Positions 1 to 7,737 of a stretch of 64,000 nt of DNA are shown piece after piece; positions within the stretch are counted from its first letter, which is position 1, and the number at the start of each line of letters is the position of its first letter. This DNA comes from DATAGF01 sp963835685 (lineage in GTDB: Bacteria; Actinomycetota; Thermoleophilia; Miltoncostaeales; Miltoncostaeaceae), in assembly GCA_963835685.1 (NCBI GenBank), contig CAWIGI010000009.1:1-64000 (forward strand), written 5' to 3'. The notes under the pieces are model-generated. The model worked only from the letters and a program-made list of their open reading frames with translations, was not told where the DNA came from and ran no database searches. Position numbers and translations under genes: made by a program.

Positions 1-567
1 CCCCCGCCGCCAGCTCTGCCCGCCAGGCGACCGACGCCCTGAAGTCGTCCCGGCCGGTCTCGTCCACGGGGCCGGGCGCCGGCTCGAAGTACACCTCCGG
101 CGCGTCGAGGGTGCCCCGTCGGCGAACACCGCGAGCGGCAGGCGCCGTCCCGCGAGCGCGTCGTCGCGCAGCAGCGGAACGAGCGGGTCGTCCGCGACGT
201 CGATCCATCGATGAGCGACGTCGTTGCGCGCGAGCAGCTCCCGCGCCGCGCGGGCCGCCGCGAGCCCCGGGGCCCGATCAGGCTCACGCGTGGCCCGCCG
301 CCGGTGAGCGCGTCACCGGTGCTCGTCGGGCCGCTCGATCGCCTCCTCGACGCACGCGCGAGCAGCGCCTCGGGCGTCGCGTCGCCGGGAACCCCGCGGT
401 GACCGTACTGCGAGCCCCAGAGGGCCAGCGTCGCCCCGGCGTCGTCCGCGAGCTCGCGGCGCGGTGGTAGCCGCCGTACTCGACGAATTTCGCCTGCGGC
501 CGCTCTGCCAGCGCCAGATCGTGTCGCCGTCGGCCTCGTGGATGATCGCGTACCGCGTCTCGGTCAT
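1..567 (-). pseudogene. Broken thioredoxin-fold gene, probably the N-terminal part of a FAD thioredoxin-reductase-like protein (partial)
   Basis: Read on the minus strand from an ATG at 567, the protein begins MTETRYAIIHEADGDTIW. Coding then continues only if the frame is changed several times (near 500, 430, 330, 265 and 110). The patched reading contains KFVEYGGYHRRELADD, then VSLIGPRG, then ARELLARNDVAHRWIDVADD and a stretch like LPLAVFADG. That last part resembles the glutaredoxin-like segment found ahead of the reductase domain in some actinobacterial thioredoxin-reductase fusions (family knowledge; assignment inferred). The window edge cuts the gene before any FAD motif. Whether it is a true pseudogene or a run of sequencing indels cannot be decided here; the density of breaks is higher than elsewhere in the window. 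Function is uncertain. Confidence 0.4.
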
Positions 568-601
568 CGTCCCCCCTTGGCGCCTCCGTCATCATCGTGA
601 C

Positions 602-1048
602 ATGAGCGAGCTGACGCGCATGGCCGTCTCGGCGACGGCGCACTGCCTGACCGGCTGCGCGATCGGCGAGGTGCTGGGGATGGTGATCGGCACGGCCCTC
701 GGGTGGAGCGATGCGCCGACGATCGCGCTCGCCGTCGTCCTGGCCTTCTTCTTCGGCTACCTGCTGACCATGATCCCGCTGCTGCGGTCGGGGATGGCGC
801 TCGGCGCCGCCGTCGGGGTCGCGCTGGCCGCCGACACGGTCTCGATCGTGATCATGGAGATCGTCGACAACGCGGTGATGCTGGCCGTGCCGGGCGCGAT
901 GGACGCCGGCCTCGGGGACCCGCTGTTCTGGGGGGCGCTCGCCTTCGCCCTCGCGGTGGCCTTCGTGGCCGCCCTGCCGGTCAACCGCTGGCTGCTCTCC
1001 CGCGGGCGAGGCCACGCGGTGGCGCATCAGCACGGCGCCCACGGGTGA
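602..1048 (+). CDS. DUF4396-type integral membrane protein
   Basis: A 148-residue protein that starts MSELTRMAVSATAHCLTGC and is mostly hydrophobic, with about four membrane segments (roughly residues 10-35, 40-62, 66-90 and 105-130). The pattern of an early AHC motif, long aliphatic helices and a His-rich tail (AVAHQHGAHG) fits the DUF4396 family, whose biochemical role is unknown to me. The upstream sequence is open in this frame back to 464, but the ATG at 602 is the first sensible start and lies just outside the divergent broken gene. The 3' end overlaps the convergent TusA-like gene by about 68 bp, so one of the two ends may be misplaced. Confidence 0.65.
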   Translation: MSELTRMAVSATAHCLTGCAIGEVLGMVIGTALGWSDAPTIALAVVLAFFFGYLLTMIPLLRSGMALGAAVGVALAADTVSIVIMEIVDNAVMLAVPGAMDAGLGDPLFWGALAFALAVAFVAALPVNRWLLSRGRGHAVAHQHGAHG

Positions 1049-1274
1049 CGCCGACCCGGCAGACGTAGTCCTCGCCCTCCCGGCGCAGCTCGAGCAGCTC
1101 GTTCCCGCTGCGGTGGCACCAGGCCGGCAGGTCGACCTGGATCAGCGGATCGTCGGCCAAGAGCTCGACGATCTCGCCGGGCGCGGCCCGCCGGACCGCC
1201 CGGTGGATCAGGTGGATCGGCACCGGGCACCACGTGCCGAGGGCGTCAACCACGCGCGTCACGGGCGCCGTCAC
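981..1274 (-). CDS. TusA-like sulfur carrier protein
   Basis: A 97-residue protein with the TusA/SirA signature near the N-terminus: residues 11-18 read ALGTWCPVP, matching the family CPxP motif whose Cys carries sulfane sulfur as a persulfide. A compact alpha/beta domain follows (PGEIVELLADDPLIQVDLP, then a conserved WCHRSGNEL). The GTG start overlaps the stop of the upstream desulfurase-like gene (GTGA at 1271-1274), so the two are translationally coupled and probably work together in sulfur transfer. The last 20 residues are Arg-rich and unlike the family; the true stop may lie earlier or be disturbed by the overlap with the convergent gene. Confidence 0.75.
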   Translation of the reverse strand: MTAPVTRVVDALGTWCPVPIHLIHRAVRRAAPGEIVELLADDPLIQVDLPAWCHRSGNELLELRREGEDYVCRVGVTRGRRADAPPRGLARGRAASG

Positions 1275-2434
1275 GGCGTCAGCGGGCTCATCGCGCGCAG
1301 CGCCGCGACGCCGTCGGCGAAGGCCGCGACGGCGGCGTCCACCTCCGCCTCGGTCGTCGTCCAGCGCAGCGTGAGGAGGACCGCCGAGTGGGTCCAGGGC
1401 GGCTCGAGCCCGATCGCCTCGAGCGTCGGCGCCGCCTTGCCGCCGTGGGCGGTGCACGCCGAGCCCGGCGAGACCGCCACCCCGCGCGCGGCCATCGCGA
1501 GGGCGAGGCTCTCGCCCTCGACCCAGCCGGCCGACACCTGGACGTGCCCAGGGATGCGTCCCCGCCGCGGGCCGTTCAGGCGCACGTCGGGCACGGCGAG
1601 GAGCCCCTGGATCAGGCGATCGGCCAGCCGCTCCATGCGCGACGCGCGGCCCGCCATCTCGGCCGCGGCGATCTCGGCGGCGGCGCCCAGGGCGACGATC
1701 GCGGGCAGGGGCTCCGGGCCGGCGCGCTTGCCGCCCTCCTCGGTCCCCCCCTCGACCAGCGGGTGGAGGCGGGCCCCCGGCCGCACCACCAGCGCCCCGG
1801 CCCAGGGTGGGGCGCCGAGGGCGGACCCGCCGATCACCAGCGCGTCGGCGTCGAAGGCGGCCGCGCCGACCGGCACGAGGCCCGCGGTCTCGCCGGCGTG
1901 AACGGCGACGCGCGCGGCGGGCTGCAAGGCGCGGACGGCGCCGACGAGCGACGGCACGTCCTGCAGGGTGCCGATGTCGGGCTGGCCGTGGACCAGCGCG
2001 ACGAGGGCGGTGTCCTCCCGCAGCGCGGCGGCCAGGTCGGCGGCGGCGACGAAGCCCTCGGCGTCCACCGGGACCAGGGCGAGCTCCGCGCCCTCGCGCT
2101 CGGCCGTGCGGCACGCGGCCAGCGTGGCCGGGTGCTCGACGGCGGTCGCGACGACGTGGCGCCCCCGGGACCGGTTGCCGCGCAGGAGCCCCTTCACCGC
2201 GAGGTTGCGCGCCTCGACCGCGCCGGAGGTGAAGATCACGCCGTCCTCGTCGGCGCCCACGAGCTCGGCCACCTGGCGGCGGGCGCGCTCGAGGGCCTCG
2301 GCGGGCCCGCGCCCCCACTCGTGCAGGCTGGACGGGCTGCCGAAGGCCTCCCCGACGAACGGCAGCATCGCCTCGCGCACGCGGGGATCGAGGGGCGTGG
2401 CGACCGCGTGGTCGAGGTAGGCGGGCGCGCTCAC
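1271..2434 (-). CDS. NifS/IscS-family cysteine desulfurase-like protein lacking the PLP lysine
   Basis: 387 residues with a full-length desulfurase fold: N-terminus YLDHAVATPLDPRVREAML, GSPSSLH, the EH of the PLP ring-stacking His (AVEHPAT, about 100-104), and the mobile loop with a Cys (SPGSACTAHG). The essential residues are changed, however. Where the family has SHK with the Schiff-base lysine, the sequence reads IGGSALGAPPWAGAL (about 201-215). The usual VDAxQ that holds the pyridine nitrogen reads VHAGE, and VNNETG reads VHGQPDIG. The frame is intact and the gene is coupled to a TusA gene downstream and a phosphoesterase upstream (GTGA overlaps at both ends). It is either a catalytically dead or repurposed desulfurase, or a scaffold for TusA. 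An ordinary active IscS looks unlikely. Confidence 0.8.
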   Translation of the reverse strand: MSAPAYLDHAVATPLDPRVREAMLPFVGEAFGSPSSLHEWGRGPAEALERARRQVAELVGADEDGVIFTSGAVEARNLAVKGLLRGNRSRGRHVVATAVEHPATLAACRTAEREGAELALVPVDAEGFVAAADLAAALREDTALVALVHGQPDIGTLQDVPSLVGAVRALQPAARVAVHAGETAGLVPVGAAAFDADALVIGGSALGAPPWAGALVVRPGARLHPLVEGGTEEGGKRAGPEPLPAIVALGAAAEIAAAEMAGRASRMERLADRLIQGLLAVPDVRLNGPRRGRIPGHVQVSAGWVEGESLALAMAARGVAVSPGSACTAHGGKAAPTLEAIGLEPPWTHSAVLLTLRWTTTEAEVDAAVAAFADGVAALRAMSPLTP

Positions 2435-3195
2435 CGTCCCTCGGCGAGGCGGTGGGCGAGCAGCGAGGGGAGGCCGGCCTCGAGGATCGCGTTCTGGGCG
2501 CCGGCGACGTCGTAGGGGGTCCGCCGGAACTCGATGGCCCCGCCGTCGGGGTCGTAGAGCGCCCATGCCGCGCGGGCGTCGTCGTCGCGCGGCTGGCCGA
2601 CCGAGCCGGGGTTCACGAGCCAGCGCCCCTCGTCGAGCGCGAGCCGGCCGCCGGCGGGGACCCCCACGCTCTCGAGCGTGCCGTCCGTCGTGAGGCACCA
2701 CGCGAAGGGCACATGCGTGTGGCCGATCAGCGTCAGCTGCGCGCGGCGGCCCTCGAGGGCGGCCAGCGCCTGGCCGGCCTCGGTGACGTACTCCCACACG
2801 GGGTCGCGCGGGCTGCCGTGGTAGATCGGCACGGAGGCATCCGGGTCCTGTGGCTCCAGGCGCTCGAGGTTGGCCTTGCCGACCCGGCCGATGACCGCGC
2901 GGGTCCAGGCGAGCGCCGTGCGTGCCCAGGGCGCGAACATGCCGAGCGGCACCCTGCCGTCCGCTCCGAGGTCGTGGTTGCCGCCGATGCACCGCTCGGC
3001 CTCCCCGATCGCGGTGCGCAGGCAGTGCGAGGGGTCTGCGCCATAGCCGACCAGGTCGCCGAGGCACCACCAGCTGCCCGCGCCCGCCTCGCGCGCGGCG
3101 CGCAGGACGGCGTCGAGGGCCTGGCGGTTCCCGTGGATGTCGCTCAGGATGGCGACCGGCGGCGTGGCGGCCCCCCGGGGGCGCGGATGGGTCAT
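2431..3195 (-). CDS. Calcineurin-like metallophosphoesterase (YfcE/MJ0936-type)
   Basis: 254 residues with the ordered metal motifs of the superfamily: AILSDIHGNRQAL (about 15-27), CLGDLVGYG (GDxxGYG), IGGNHD (GNHD), and the C-terminal GHTHVPF with NPGSVGQPRD. The motifs define a dinuclear metal site for phosphomonoester or phosphodiester hydrolysis; the substrate is not deducible. This clade usually acts on small phosphodiesters or is of unknown substrate. The ATG at 3195 lies in the 15-bp gap to the divergent M48 peptidase gene. The stop overlaps the GTG of the desulfurase-like gene, giving an apparent three-gene operon (phosphoesterase, desulfurase-like, TusA). Confidence 0.85.
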   Translation of the reverse strand: MTHPRPRGAATPPVAILSDIHGNRQALDAVLRAAREAGAGSWWCLGDLVGYGADPSHCLRTAIGEAERCIGGNHDLGADGRVPLGMFAPWARTALAWTRAVIGRVGKANLERLEPQDPDASVPIYHGSPRDPVWEYVTEAGQALAALEGRRAQLTLIGHTHVPFAWCLTTDGTLESVGVPAGGRLALDEGRWLVNPGSVGQPRDDDARAAWALYDPDGGAIEFRRTPYDVAGAQNAILEAGLPSLLAHRLAEGR

Positions 3196-3198
3196 CGC

Positions 3199-3204
3199 TA
3201 CGAT
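3199..3204 (+). promoter_or_regulatory. -10 hexamer of a leaderless promoter (TACGAT)
   Basis: TACGAT is followed by six bases and then the GTG of the M48 peptidase gene. Transcription would start at or next to the start codon, and no Shine-Dalgarno sequence fits between. It is one of a set of identical arrangements in this window. Confidence 0.6.
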
Positions 3205-3210
3205 AGTCCC

Positions 3211-4512
3211 GTGCGGCGACGGCGGCAGAGGGGGCTGGCACGGCTCCCGCGCGAGTCGTCGCGGCGCGCCGCCGGGCTCGCGGCCGTGGCCGTCGTCGGG
3301 GCGGGGGGGATCGTCGCCCTGCTGCGCTGGCGCCTGTGGAGCTCCGGGGTGCCTGACGTCGATCCCGCGCCGCTCACGGACTGGTTCGACCCCGGCGAGC
3401 TGTCCCGCAACCGCAGCTACCGCCGCGGCGTCTGGACGATGGCCGTGATCGGCGCGCCGCTCGGCGCCGCGACGGCGGTCGGCGTCGCGCTGCTCGGCTC
3501 GCGCTGGCGGCCGCCCCTGGTGCGGGCGGCGAGGGCACGGCCGTGGCGTGCCGGGGCGCTGTTCGGCGCGGGGCTGGCGGTCGTGACGACCGTGGTGTCG
3601 CTGCCCCTGTCGGGGGCACGGTACGCGTGGGGCCGCGACTACGGGATCGTCACCCAGGGCGTGCCCGGCTGGACCCTCGACCTCGCGAAGGGCCTCGGGA
3701 TCCAGGTGTTGATCACGGTGGGGATCGGCGCCGGGGTGGCCGTGGCGATCGCCCGCGCGCCGCGGTGGTGGTGGGCGATCGTCGCCGTCGGGTTCGCGGC
3801 GCTCGTGTACGCCTTGACGGTGCTCTCGCCGCTCCTGCTCGAGCCGGTCTTCCAGAAGACCGAGCCGCTGCGCGACCGCGACCTGAGCGCCCAGGTGCTC
3901 GAGCTCGCCGACAGGGCCGGAGTCGAGGCCGACGACGTGGTGGTCAACGACGCCAGCGCACGGACCACGGCGGCCAACGCGTACGTGTCGGGGCTCGGCG
4001 GGAGCCGGCACATCGTGCTCTACGACACCCTGCTGCGCGACTTCCCGCGCGACCAGGTGCGGATGGTCGTGGCCCACGAGCTCGCCCACGTCGAGCGCCG
4101 CCACGTGCTCAAGGCGGCGACCTGGGGGGCGGCTCTCATCGTCCCGGCCGCGCTGCTCACCTTCGCGATCGTGGGGTGGCGCACCGGCTTCGGCGCGCCG
4201 GGCCGCGGCTCGGAGGGGACGAGCCTGGTCGTGCGGCGTCTCGCGATCGCGGCGGCGTCGGCCGCGGTCATCGGGGCGCTCAGCGCCCCGCTCATCACCT
4301 GGGTCAGCCGCGCCTACGAGCGCGAGGCCGAGTGGCGGGGACTGGCGATCTCGCGCGACCCGGACGCCGCCATCGGCCTCCAGCAGGGCTTCGTACGGCG
4401 GAGCCTGGGCGTGCCCGACCCGCCGGAGGCGGTCCGGGTCTGGTTCGGCACCCACCCCACGGCGCTCGAGCGCATCGGGATGGCGCTGCGCGCCCGCGAC
4501 GGGGGCGGCTGA
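3211..4512 (+). CDS. M48-family integral membrane metalloprotease (CAAX prenyl protease/Ste24-like)
   Basis: 433 residues. An Arg-rich N-terminus is followed by about four membrane helices (roughly 18-38, 72-92, 108-130 and 150-200), then the zinc site VVAHELAHVERRHVL (HExxH) with a downstream glutamate in YEREAEWRGL, more hydrophobic segments, and FGTHPTALERIGMA near the C-terminus. NAYVSGLGGSRHIVLYDTLL ahead of the zinc motif is typical of the M48/Ste24 group. It probably degrades or processes membrane proteins. The GTG at 3211 is chosen because a -10 hexamer ends six bases upstream; an alternative ATG at 3187 would overlap the divergent gene. The stop is close to rlmH, so the two are likely co-transcribed. 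Confidence 0.85.
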   Translation: MRRRRQRGLARLPRESSRRAAGLAAVAVVGAGGIVALLRWRLWSSGVPDVDPAPLTDWFDPGELSRNRSYRRGVWTMAVIGAPLGAATAVGVALLGSRWRPPLVRAARARPWRAGALFGAGLAVVTTVVSLPLSGARYAWGRDYGIVTQGVPGWTLDLAKGLGIQVLITVGIGAGVAVAIARAPRWWWAIVAVGFAALVYALTVLSPLLLEPVFQKTEPLRDRDLSAQVLELADRAGVEADDVVVNDASARTTAANAYVSGLGGSRHIVLYDTLLRDFPRDQVRMVVAHELAHVERRHVLKAATWGAALIVPAALLTFAIVGWRTGFGAPGRGSEGTSLVVRRLAIAAASAAVIGALSAPLITWVSRAYEREAEWRGLAISRDPDAAIGLQQGFVRRSLGVPDPPEAVRVWFGTHPTALERIGMALRARDGGG

Positions 4513-4534
4513 GCTGGGGCGCCGGGCGCCGCGG

Positions 4535-4990
4535 CTGCAGATCGCCGCGGTCGGCCGCCTGCGGCCGCCGCACGACGCGCCCGGGCGGGGCTACCAGGAG
4601 CGCGTCCACCGGCTCGCCGGCCTCAGGGTCAACGAGGTCGCGGCGGAGCCGGTGCAGCGCGGCGAGGAGCGGGCGCGCGCCCGCGAGGCCGAGCGGCTGC
4701 GGGCCCGGCTGCTTCCGCGCGCGTACCGGGTGGCGCTCGACCCCGGCGGCGCGGCGCCGGCCTCGAGCGAGGCGTTCGCCGCCTGGCTCGCCCGGAGGCT
4801 GGAGGAGCCGCGGCCGGTCGCGTTCCTGCTCGGCGGGGCGGTGGGCCTCGCGGGCGACCTCGTCGCCGAGAGCGAGGAGCGCCTGTCGCTCGGTCCGCTG
4901 ACGTTGCCGCACCAGCTCGCGCGCGTGGTCCTCGCCGAGCAGCTCTACCGCGCGCTGACGATCGCGGCGGGCCACCCGTACGCTCACTAA
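4535..4990 (+). CDS. rlmH: 23S rRNA (pseudouridine1915-N3)-methyltransferase RlmH
   Basis: A SPOUT-family methyltransferase, about 151 residues against the usual 155. The C-terminal half carries the diagnostic knot: VAFLLGGAVGLAGDL (SAM-binding loop), then LSLGPLTLPHQLARVVLAEQ, LYRALTIAAGHPYAH and a stop. The N-terminus LQIAAVGRLRPP aligns with the family start (M-x-I-x-x-x-AVGKL). No ATG, GTG or TTG lies in frame at the right place: the next in-frame one is a GTG at 4649, which would remove the first third of the fold. A CTG at 4535 (or 4514) is therefore the probable start, unless a nearby indel hides the true one. The enzyme methylates helix 69 of the large-subunit rRNA. Confidence 0.85.
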   Translation: MQIAAVGRLRPPHDAPGRGYQERVHRLAGLRVNEVAAEPVQRGEERARAREAERLRARLLPRAYRVALDPGGAAPASSEAFAAWLARRLEEPRPVAFLLGGAVGLAGDLVAESEERLSLGPLTLPHQLARVVLAEQLYRALTIAAGHPYAH

Positions 4991-4993
4991 GCT
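4988..4993 (+). promoter_or_regulatory. -10 hexamer of a leaderless promoter (TAAGCT) for argS
   Basis: TAAGCT begins on the TAA stop codon of rlmH and ends seven bases before the argS GTG. The upstream gene's stop codon thus doubles as part of the -10 element. Confidence 0.55.
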
Positions 4994-5000
4994 CGCGGCC

Positions 5001-6665
5001 GTGACCGACCTCCTCGCGCCGATCCGCGACGCCCTGGCCGCCGCGGCCGAGGCGGTCGCCGGAGCGGCGCCCTCGGCCGTGCCGCTCGCGCCGCCGGCCC
5101 AGGGCCACGCCGGCGACCTCGCGAGCCCTGTGGCGATGACCCTGGCCAAGGCGACCCGCCGGCCGCCGCGCGAGATCGCCGAGGGGGTGGCCGAGGCCCT
5201 CCGGACGGACGCCGGCGCCGGCCGGTGGCTCGGGGGCGTCGAGGTCGCCGGCCCCGGCTTCCTCAACTTGACGCTGGCGCCGGCGTGGTTCGCCCGCGCC
5301 GCGGCCGGCCTCGTCGCGGCGGGCGAGGGCTACGGCGCGGGGTCGGCCGCCGCGCCGGAGGACGTCCTCCTGGAGTTCGTCTCGGCCAACCCGACCGGCC
5401 CTCCCCACGTCGGCCACGCCCGCCAGGCGGCGTACGGCGACTCGCTCGCCCGGATCCTGGCGTTCGCCGGCCACCGGGTCACGCGCGAGTACTACGTGAA
5501 CGACTTCGGGCGCCAGATGCGGCTCTTCGGGGCGTCGGTCGCCGCCCGCTACGGCGAGCTGGCCGGGAGGGCGACCGCGGTGCCCGAGGAGGGCTACCCG
5601 GGCGACTACGTCGTGCCGATCGCCGAGGCCGTGCGCGAGGAGGTCGGCGACCGCTACGCCGACGAGGCGGACGATCCCTCGCCCGAGGCCCTCGAGCTGT
5701 TCGCCCGCCGCGGCGAGGAGCTGATGCTGGACGCCATCCTCCGCGACCTCGAGCGCTTCCGCGTGCGCTTCGACCGGTTCGTCTCCGAGCGGGGCCTCCA
5801 CGAGGCCGGGCGCGTCGAGGAGGGGATCGCCGCGCTCGAGGCGGCGGGCGACGCCTACCGCGCAGAGGGCGCCGTCTGGTTCCGCGCCTCCCGCTACGGG
5901 GACGAGAAGGACCGGGTCCTGGTGCGCGGCGACGGCGAGACGACCTATCTCGCCGCCGACGTCGCCTACCACCTCGAGAAGGCCTCGCGCGGCCACGAGC
6001 GGCTCATCGACGTCCTCGGCGCCGACCACCACGGATACATCGACCGCCTGAGGGCGGTCCTCGCCGCGGGCGGACGCGACCCCGGGTCGCTCGAGGTCAT
6101 GCTCGTGCAACTGGTGAGCCTTGTGGAGCGCGGCGAGGCACGGCGCATGAGCAAGCGGGCCGGCATGCTCGTCACGCTGGCCGACCTCCTCGACGACATC
6201 GGCGTGGACGCGGCGCGCTTCTTCCTCGTGCAGCGCAGCCACGAGACGCCGCTCGACGTCAACCTCGACGTGGCCCGCGAGCAGAGCCAGGAGAACCCGG
6301 TCTACTACGTGCAGTACGCCCACGCGCGCGTCTGCAGCATCCTCGCCCAGGCGGGGGAGCGGCCGGCGCCTCCGGAGCCGCACCCCGCCCCCGCCGAGCT
6401 GGACCCGGCGGAGCGCGAGCTGGTGCTGCGACTCGCCGCCTGGCCGGCGGCGGTGGCCGAGGCCGAGCAGCGCCGCGCCCCCCACCGGGTCGCCGCCTAC
6501 CTGATCGAGCTCGCGCGCGACCTCCACGCCTTCTACCACCGCTGCCGCGTGGTGGGGGAGGCGCCGGAGCTCGAGGCGTTCAGGCTGGACGTCTGCCGGG
6601 CGACCGGTGCGACCGTCCAGCTGGGGCTCGGCCTGCTCGGCGTGGAGGCGCCCGAGCGCATGTAG
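5001..6665 (+). CDS. argS: Arginyl-tRNA synthetase
   Basis: 554 residues, normal length for class Ia ArgRS. The N-terminal additional domain (about 1-115) is followed by the HIGH-type signature in FVSANPTGPPHVGHARQAAYG (FVSANPTGP and HVGH), the catalytic Rossmann fold with YVNDFGRQMRLFG, the Arg/ATP site region ADHHGY, and an ERGEARRMSKRAG loop serving as KMSK. The C-terminal helical anticodon-binding domain ends with the usual M (ERM). It charges tRNA-Arg with arginine. Start GTG 5001 is supported by the promoter hexamer immediately upstream. The gene is intact. Confidence 0.97.
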   Translation: MTDLLAPIRDALAAAAEAVAGAAPSAVPLAPPAQGHAGDLASPVAMTLAKATRRPPREIAEGVAEALRTDAGAGRWLGGVEVAGPGFLNLTLAPAWFARAAAGLVAAGEGYGAGSAAAPEDVLLEFVSANPTGPPHVGHARQAAYGDSLARILAFAGHRVTREYYVNDFGRQMRLFGASVAARYGELAGRATAVPEEGYPGDYVVPIAEAVREEVGDRYADEADDPSPEALELFARRGEELMLDAILRDLERFRVRFDRFVSERGLHEAGRVEEGIAALEAAGDAYRAEGAVWFRASRYGDEKDRVLVRGDGETTYLAADVAYHLEKASRGHERLIDVLGADHHGYIDRLRAVLAAGGRDPGSLEVMLVQLVSLVERGEARRMSKRAGMLVTLADLLDDIGVDAARFFLVQRSHETPLDVNLDVAREQSQENPVYYVQYAHARVCSILAQAGERPAPPEPHPAPAELDPAERELVLRLAAWPAAVAEAEQRRAPHRVAAYLIELARDLHAFYHRCRVVGEAPELEAFRLDVCRATGATVQLGLGLLGVEAPERM

Positions 6666-6692
6666 CCCCCCGCCGGCGGCGACCGTGAAGTT

Positions 6693-6721
6693 TTGACAGG
6701 TTCGGCTGGCTCGTGGTACAA
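6693..6721 (+). promoter_or_regulatory. Sigma-70-type promoter (TTGACA, 17 bp, GTACAA)
   Basis: A consensus -35 TTGACA (6693-6698) is spaced 17 bp from GTACAA (6716-6721), just downstream of argS and upstream of the RTX gene. This is one of the best -35 boxes in the window. Confidence 0.5.
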
Positions 6722-6735
6722 ACGCCCACCTTTGA

Positions 6736-7530
6736 CGCGCTTCCGTTCATCACGCCCGCTCCGCCGCGGGATCCCGTGGATCGTCGGCCCTCGTCGCGGC
6801 GCTCATCGCGGCCGCCGGCGCCGCCGGGCAGCGCCAGGGGGAGCAGTGCGCCGCCCGGCCGGTCACGATCGTCGCGCCGGCAACGCCGCTTGGACAGGCG
6901 CCGCAGCCCGTCGTCGGCACGCCCGGCAATGACGTCATCAAGGGCACGGCGGGCCCGGACGTCATCTCGGGCCTCGGGGGCAACGACCTCGTCTGCGGCA
7001 GCGCCGGCGACGACGTCGTCAACGGCGGGCCGGGGCGCGACGTCCTCTGGGGAGATCGCGGCGCAGACACGCTCACCGGCGGTGACGGAGGCATCGAGAA
7101 TGACCTCATCTACGCCGGTCCCGGCGAGGACCACCTGGTCGGAGGGCGGGGACACGATCAGCTCTTTGGCGGCCCCGGTGGCGATCGCCTCGAGGGGGGC
7201 CCCGGCCCCGACCTCGCGGGCTTCACCGACCTTGACTATCCGGTACGCGCGAACCTGGGCACGGGCCGGACGAGCGACGGCGACACGCTGAAGGGAGTCG
7301 AGGACCTCCAGGGAACGTATTTCGCCGACCGGCTTACGGGCTCCGCCGGCGCGAACCGGATCAATGGCTTCCACGGCGTCGATGTCCTCGTCGGCGCGGG
7401 CGGTTCGGACTACCTCCAGGGCTGGAAGGGTCCGGACAAGCTCGACGGCGGAACCGGCCGGGATGTGGCGATCGGAGGACCGGGCGACGACGCCTGCGTC
7501 GCCGAAAGCCAAGCTGACTGCGAGCGTTAG
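6736..7530 (+). CDS. Secreted RTX (hemolysin-type calcium-binding repeat) protein
   Basis: Frame ending at the TAG 7528-7530. After a hydrophobic, signal-like stretch (SSALVAALIAAAGAAG) come a Cys and then repeated GGxGxDxhx nonapeptides: GTPGNDVIKG, ISGLGGNDLVCG, VNGGPGRDVLWG, LVGGRGHDQLFG, LEGGPGPDLAGF, and a second block, GWKGPDKLDGGTGRDVAIGGPGDDAC. These form a calcium-bound parallel beta-roll, so the protein is probably exported; no catalytic domain is visible. The start is unclear: there is no ATG, GTG or TTG in this frame between a stop at 6733 and the signal region. A TTG at 6732 in another frame plus a one-base indel would give a proper N-terminus. A consensus promoter lies upstream. 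Confidence 0.7.
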   Translation, partial: RASVHHARSAAGSRGSSALVAALIAAAGAAGQRQGEQCAARPVTIVAPATPLGQAPQPVVGTPGNDVIKGTAGPDVISGLGGNDLVCGSAGDDVVNGGPGRDVLWGDRGADTLTGGDGGIENDLIYAGPGEDHLVGGRGHDQLFGGPGGDRLEGGPGPDLAGFTDLDYPVRANLGTGRTSDGDTLKGVEDLQGTYFADRLTGSAGANRINGFHGVDVLVGAGGSDYLQGWKGPDKLDGGTGRDVAIGGPGDDACVAESQADCER

Positions 7531-7626
7531 CCTTGATCGCCGGCGAGGCCCGAATCTGAGGATCTCTGCCGGGACCGCCCGCCGCCTGTAGCCCCGCGCG
7601 GGCCCCTGGTACCCTGAGCGGCCCGC

Positions 7627-7699
7627 GCGGACGTAGCTCAGCTGGTAGAGCGTCGGCTTCCCAAGCCGAAGGTCGCGGGTTCGAGACCCGTCGTCCGCT
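7627..7699 (+). tRNA. tRNA-Gly (anticodon CCC)
   Basis: A 73-nt cloverleaf. The acceptor GCGGACG pairs with CGTCCGC and the discriminator is T. The D-loop reads TAGCTCAGCTGGTAGAGC, the anticodon arm TCGGC-TTCCCAA-GCCGA gives anticodon CCC, and the T arm contains GGTTCGAGACC. No CCA is encoded. A -10 box, TACCCT (7610-7615), lies just upstream and a terminator hairpin just downstream. The 3' end faces an integrase gene 38 bp away, the usual geometry of an integration site. Confidence 0.95.
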
Positions 7700-7706
7700 C
7701 CTCATG

Positions 7707-7731
7707 AAAGGCCCGCAACGACGGGCCTTTT
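7707..7731 (+). terminator. Intrinsic terminator after tRNA-Gly
   Basis: AAAGGCCCG and CGGGCCTTT form a 9-bp perfect stem with a six-base loop, ending in TTTT. It ends seven bases before the stop codon of the convergent integrase gene and may serve both directions. Confidence 0.85.
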
Positions 7732-7737
7732 GTCGTC

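Noticed and set aside
111..470. Plus-strand Arg-rich ORFs at the window start
   Set aside because: Composition is Arg/Pro/Ala without structure; the coding signal is on the minus strand.
7361..7705. Minus-strand ORF with RRVSNPRPSAWEADALPAEL
   Set aside because: This is the well-known false translation of the antisense of a tRNA gene (tRNA-Gly here); not a protein.
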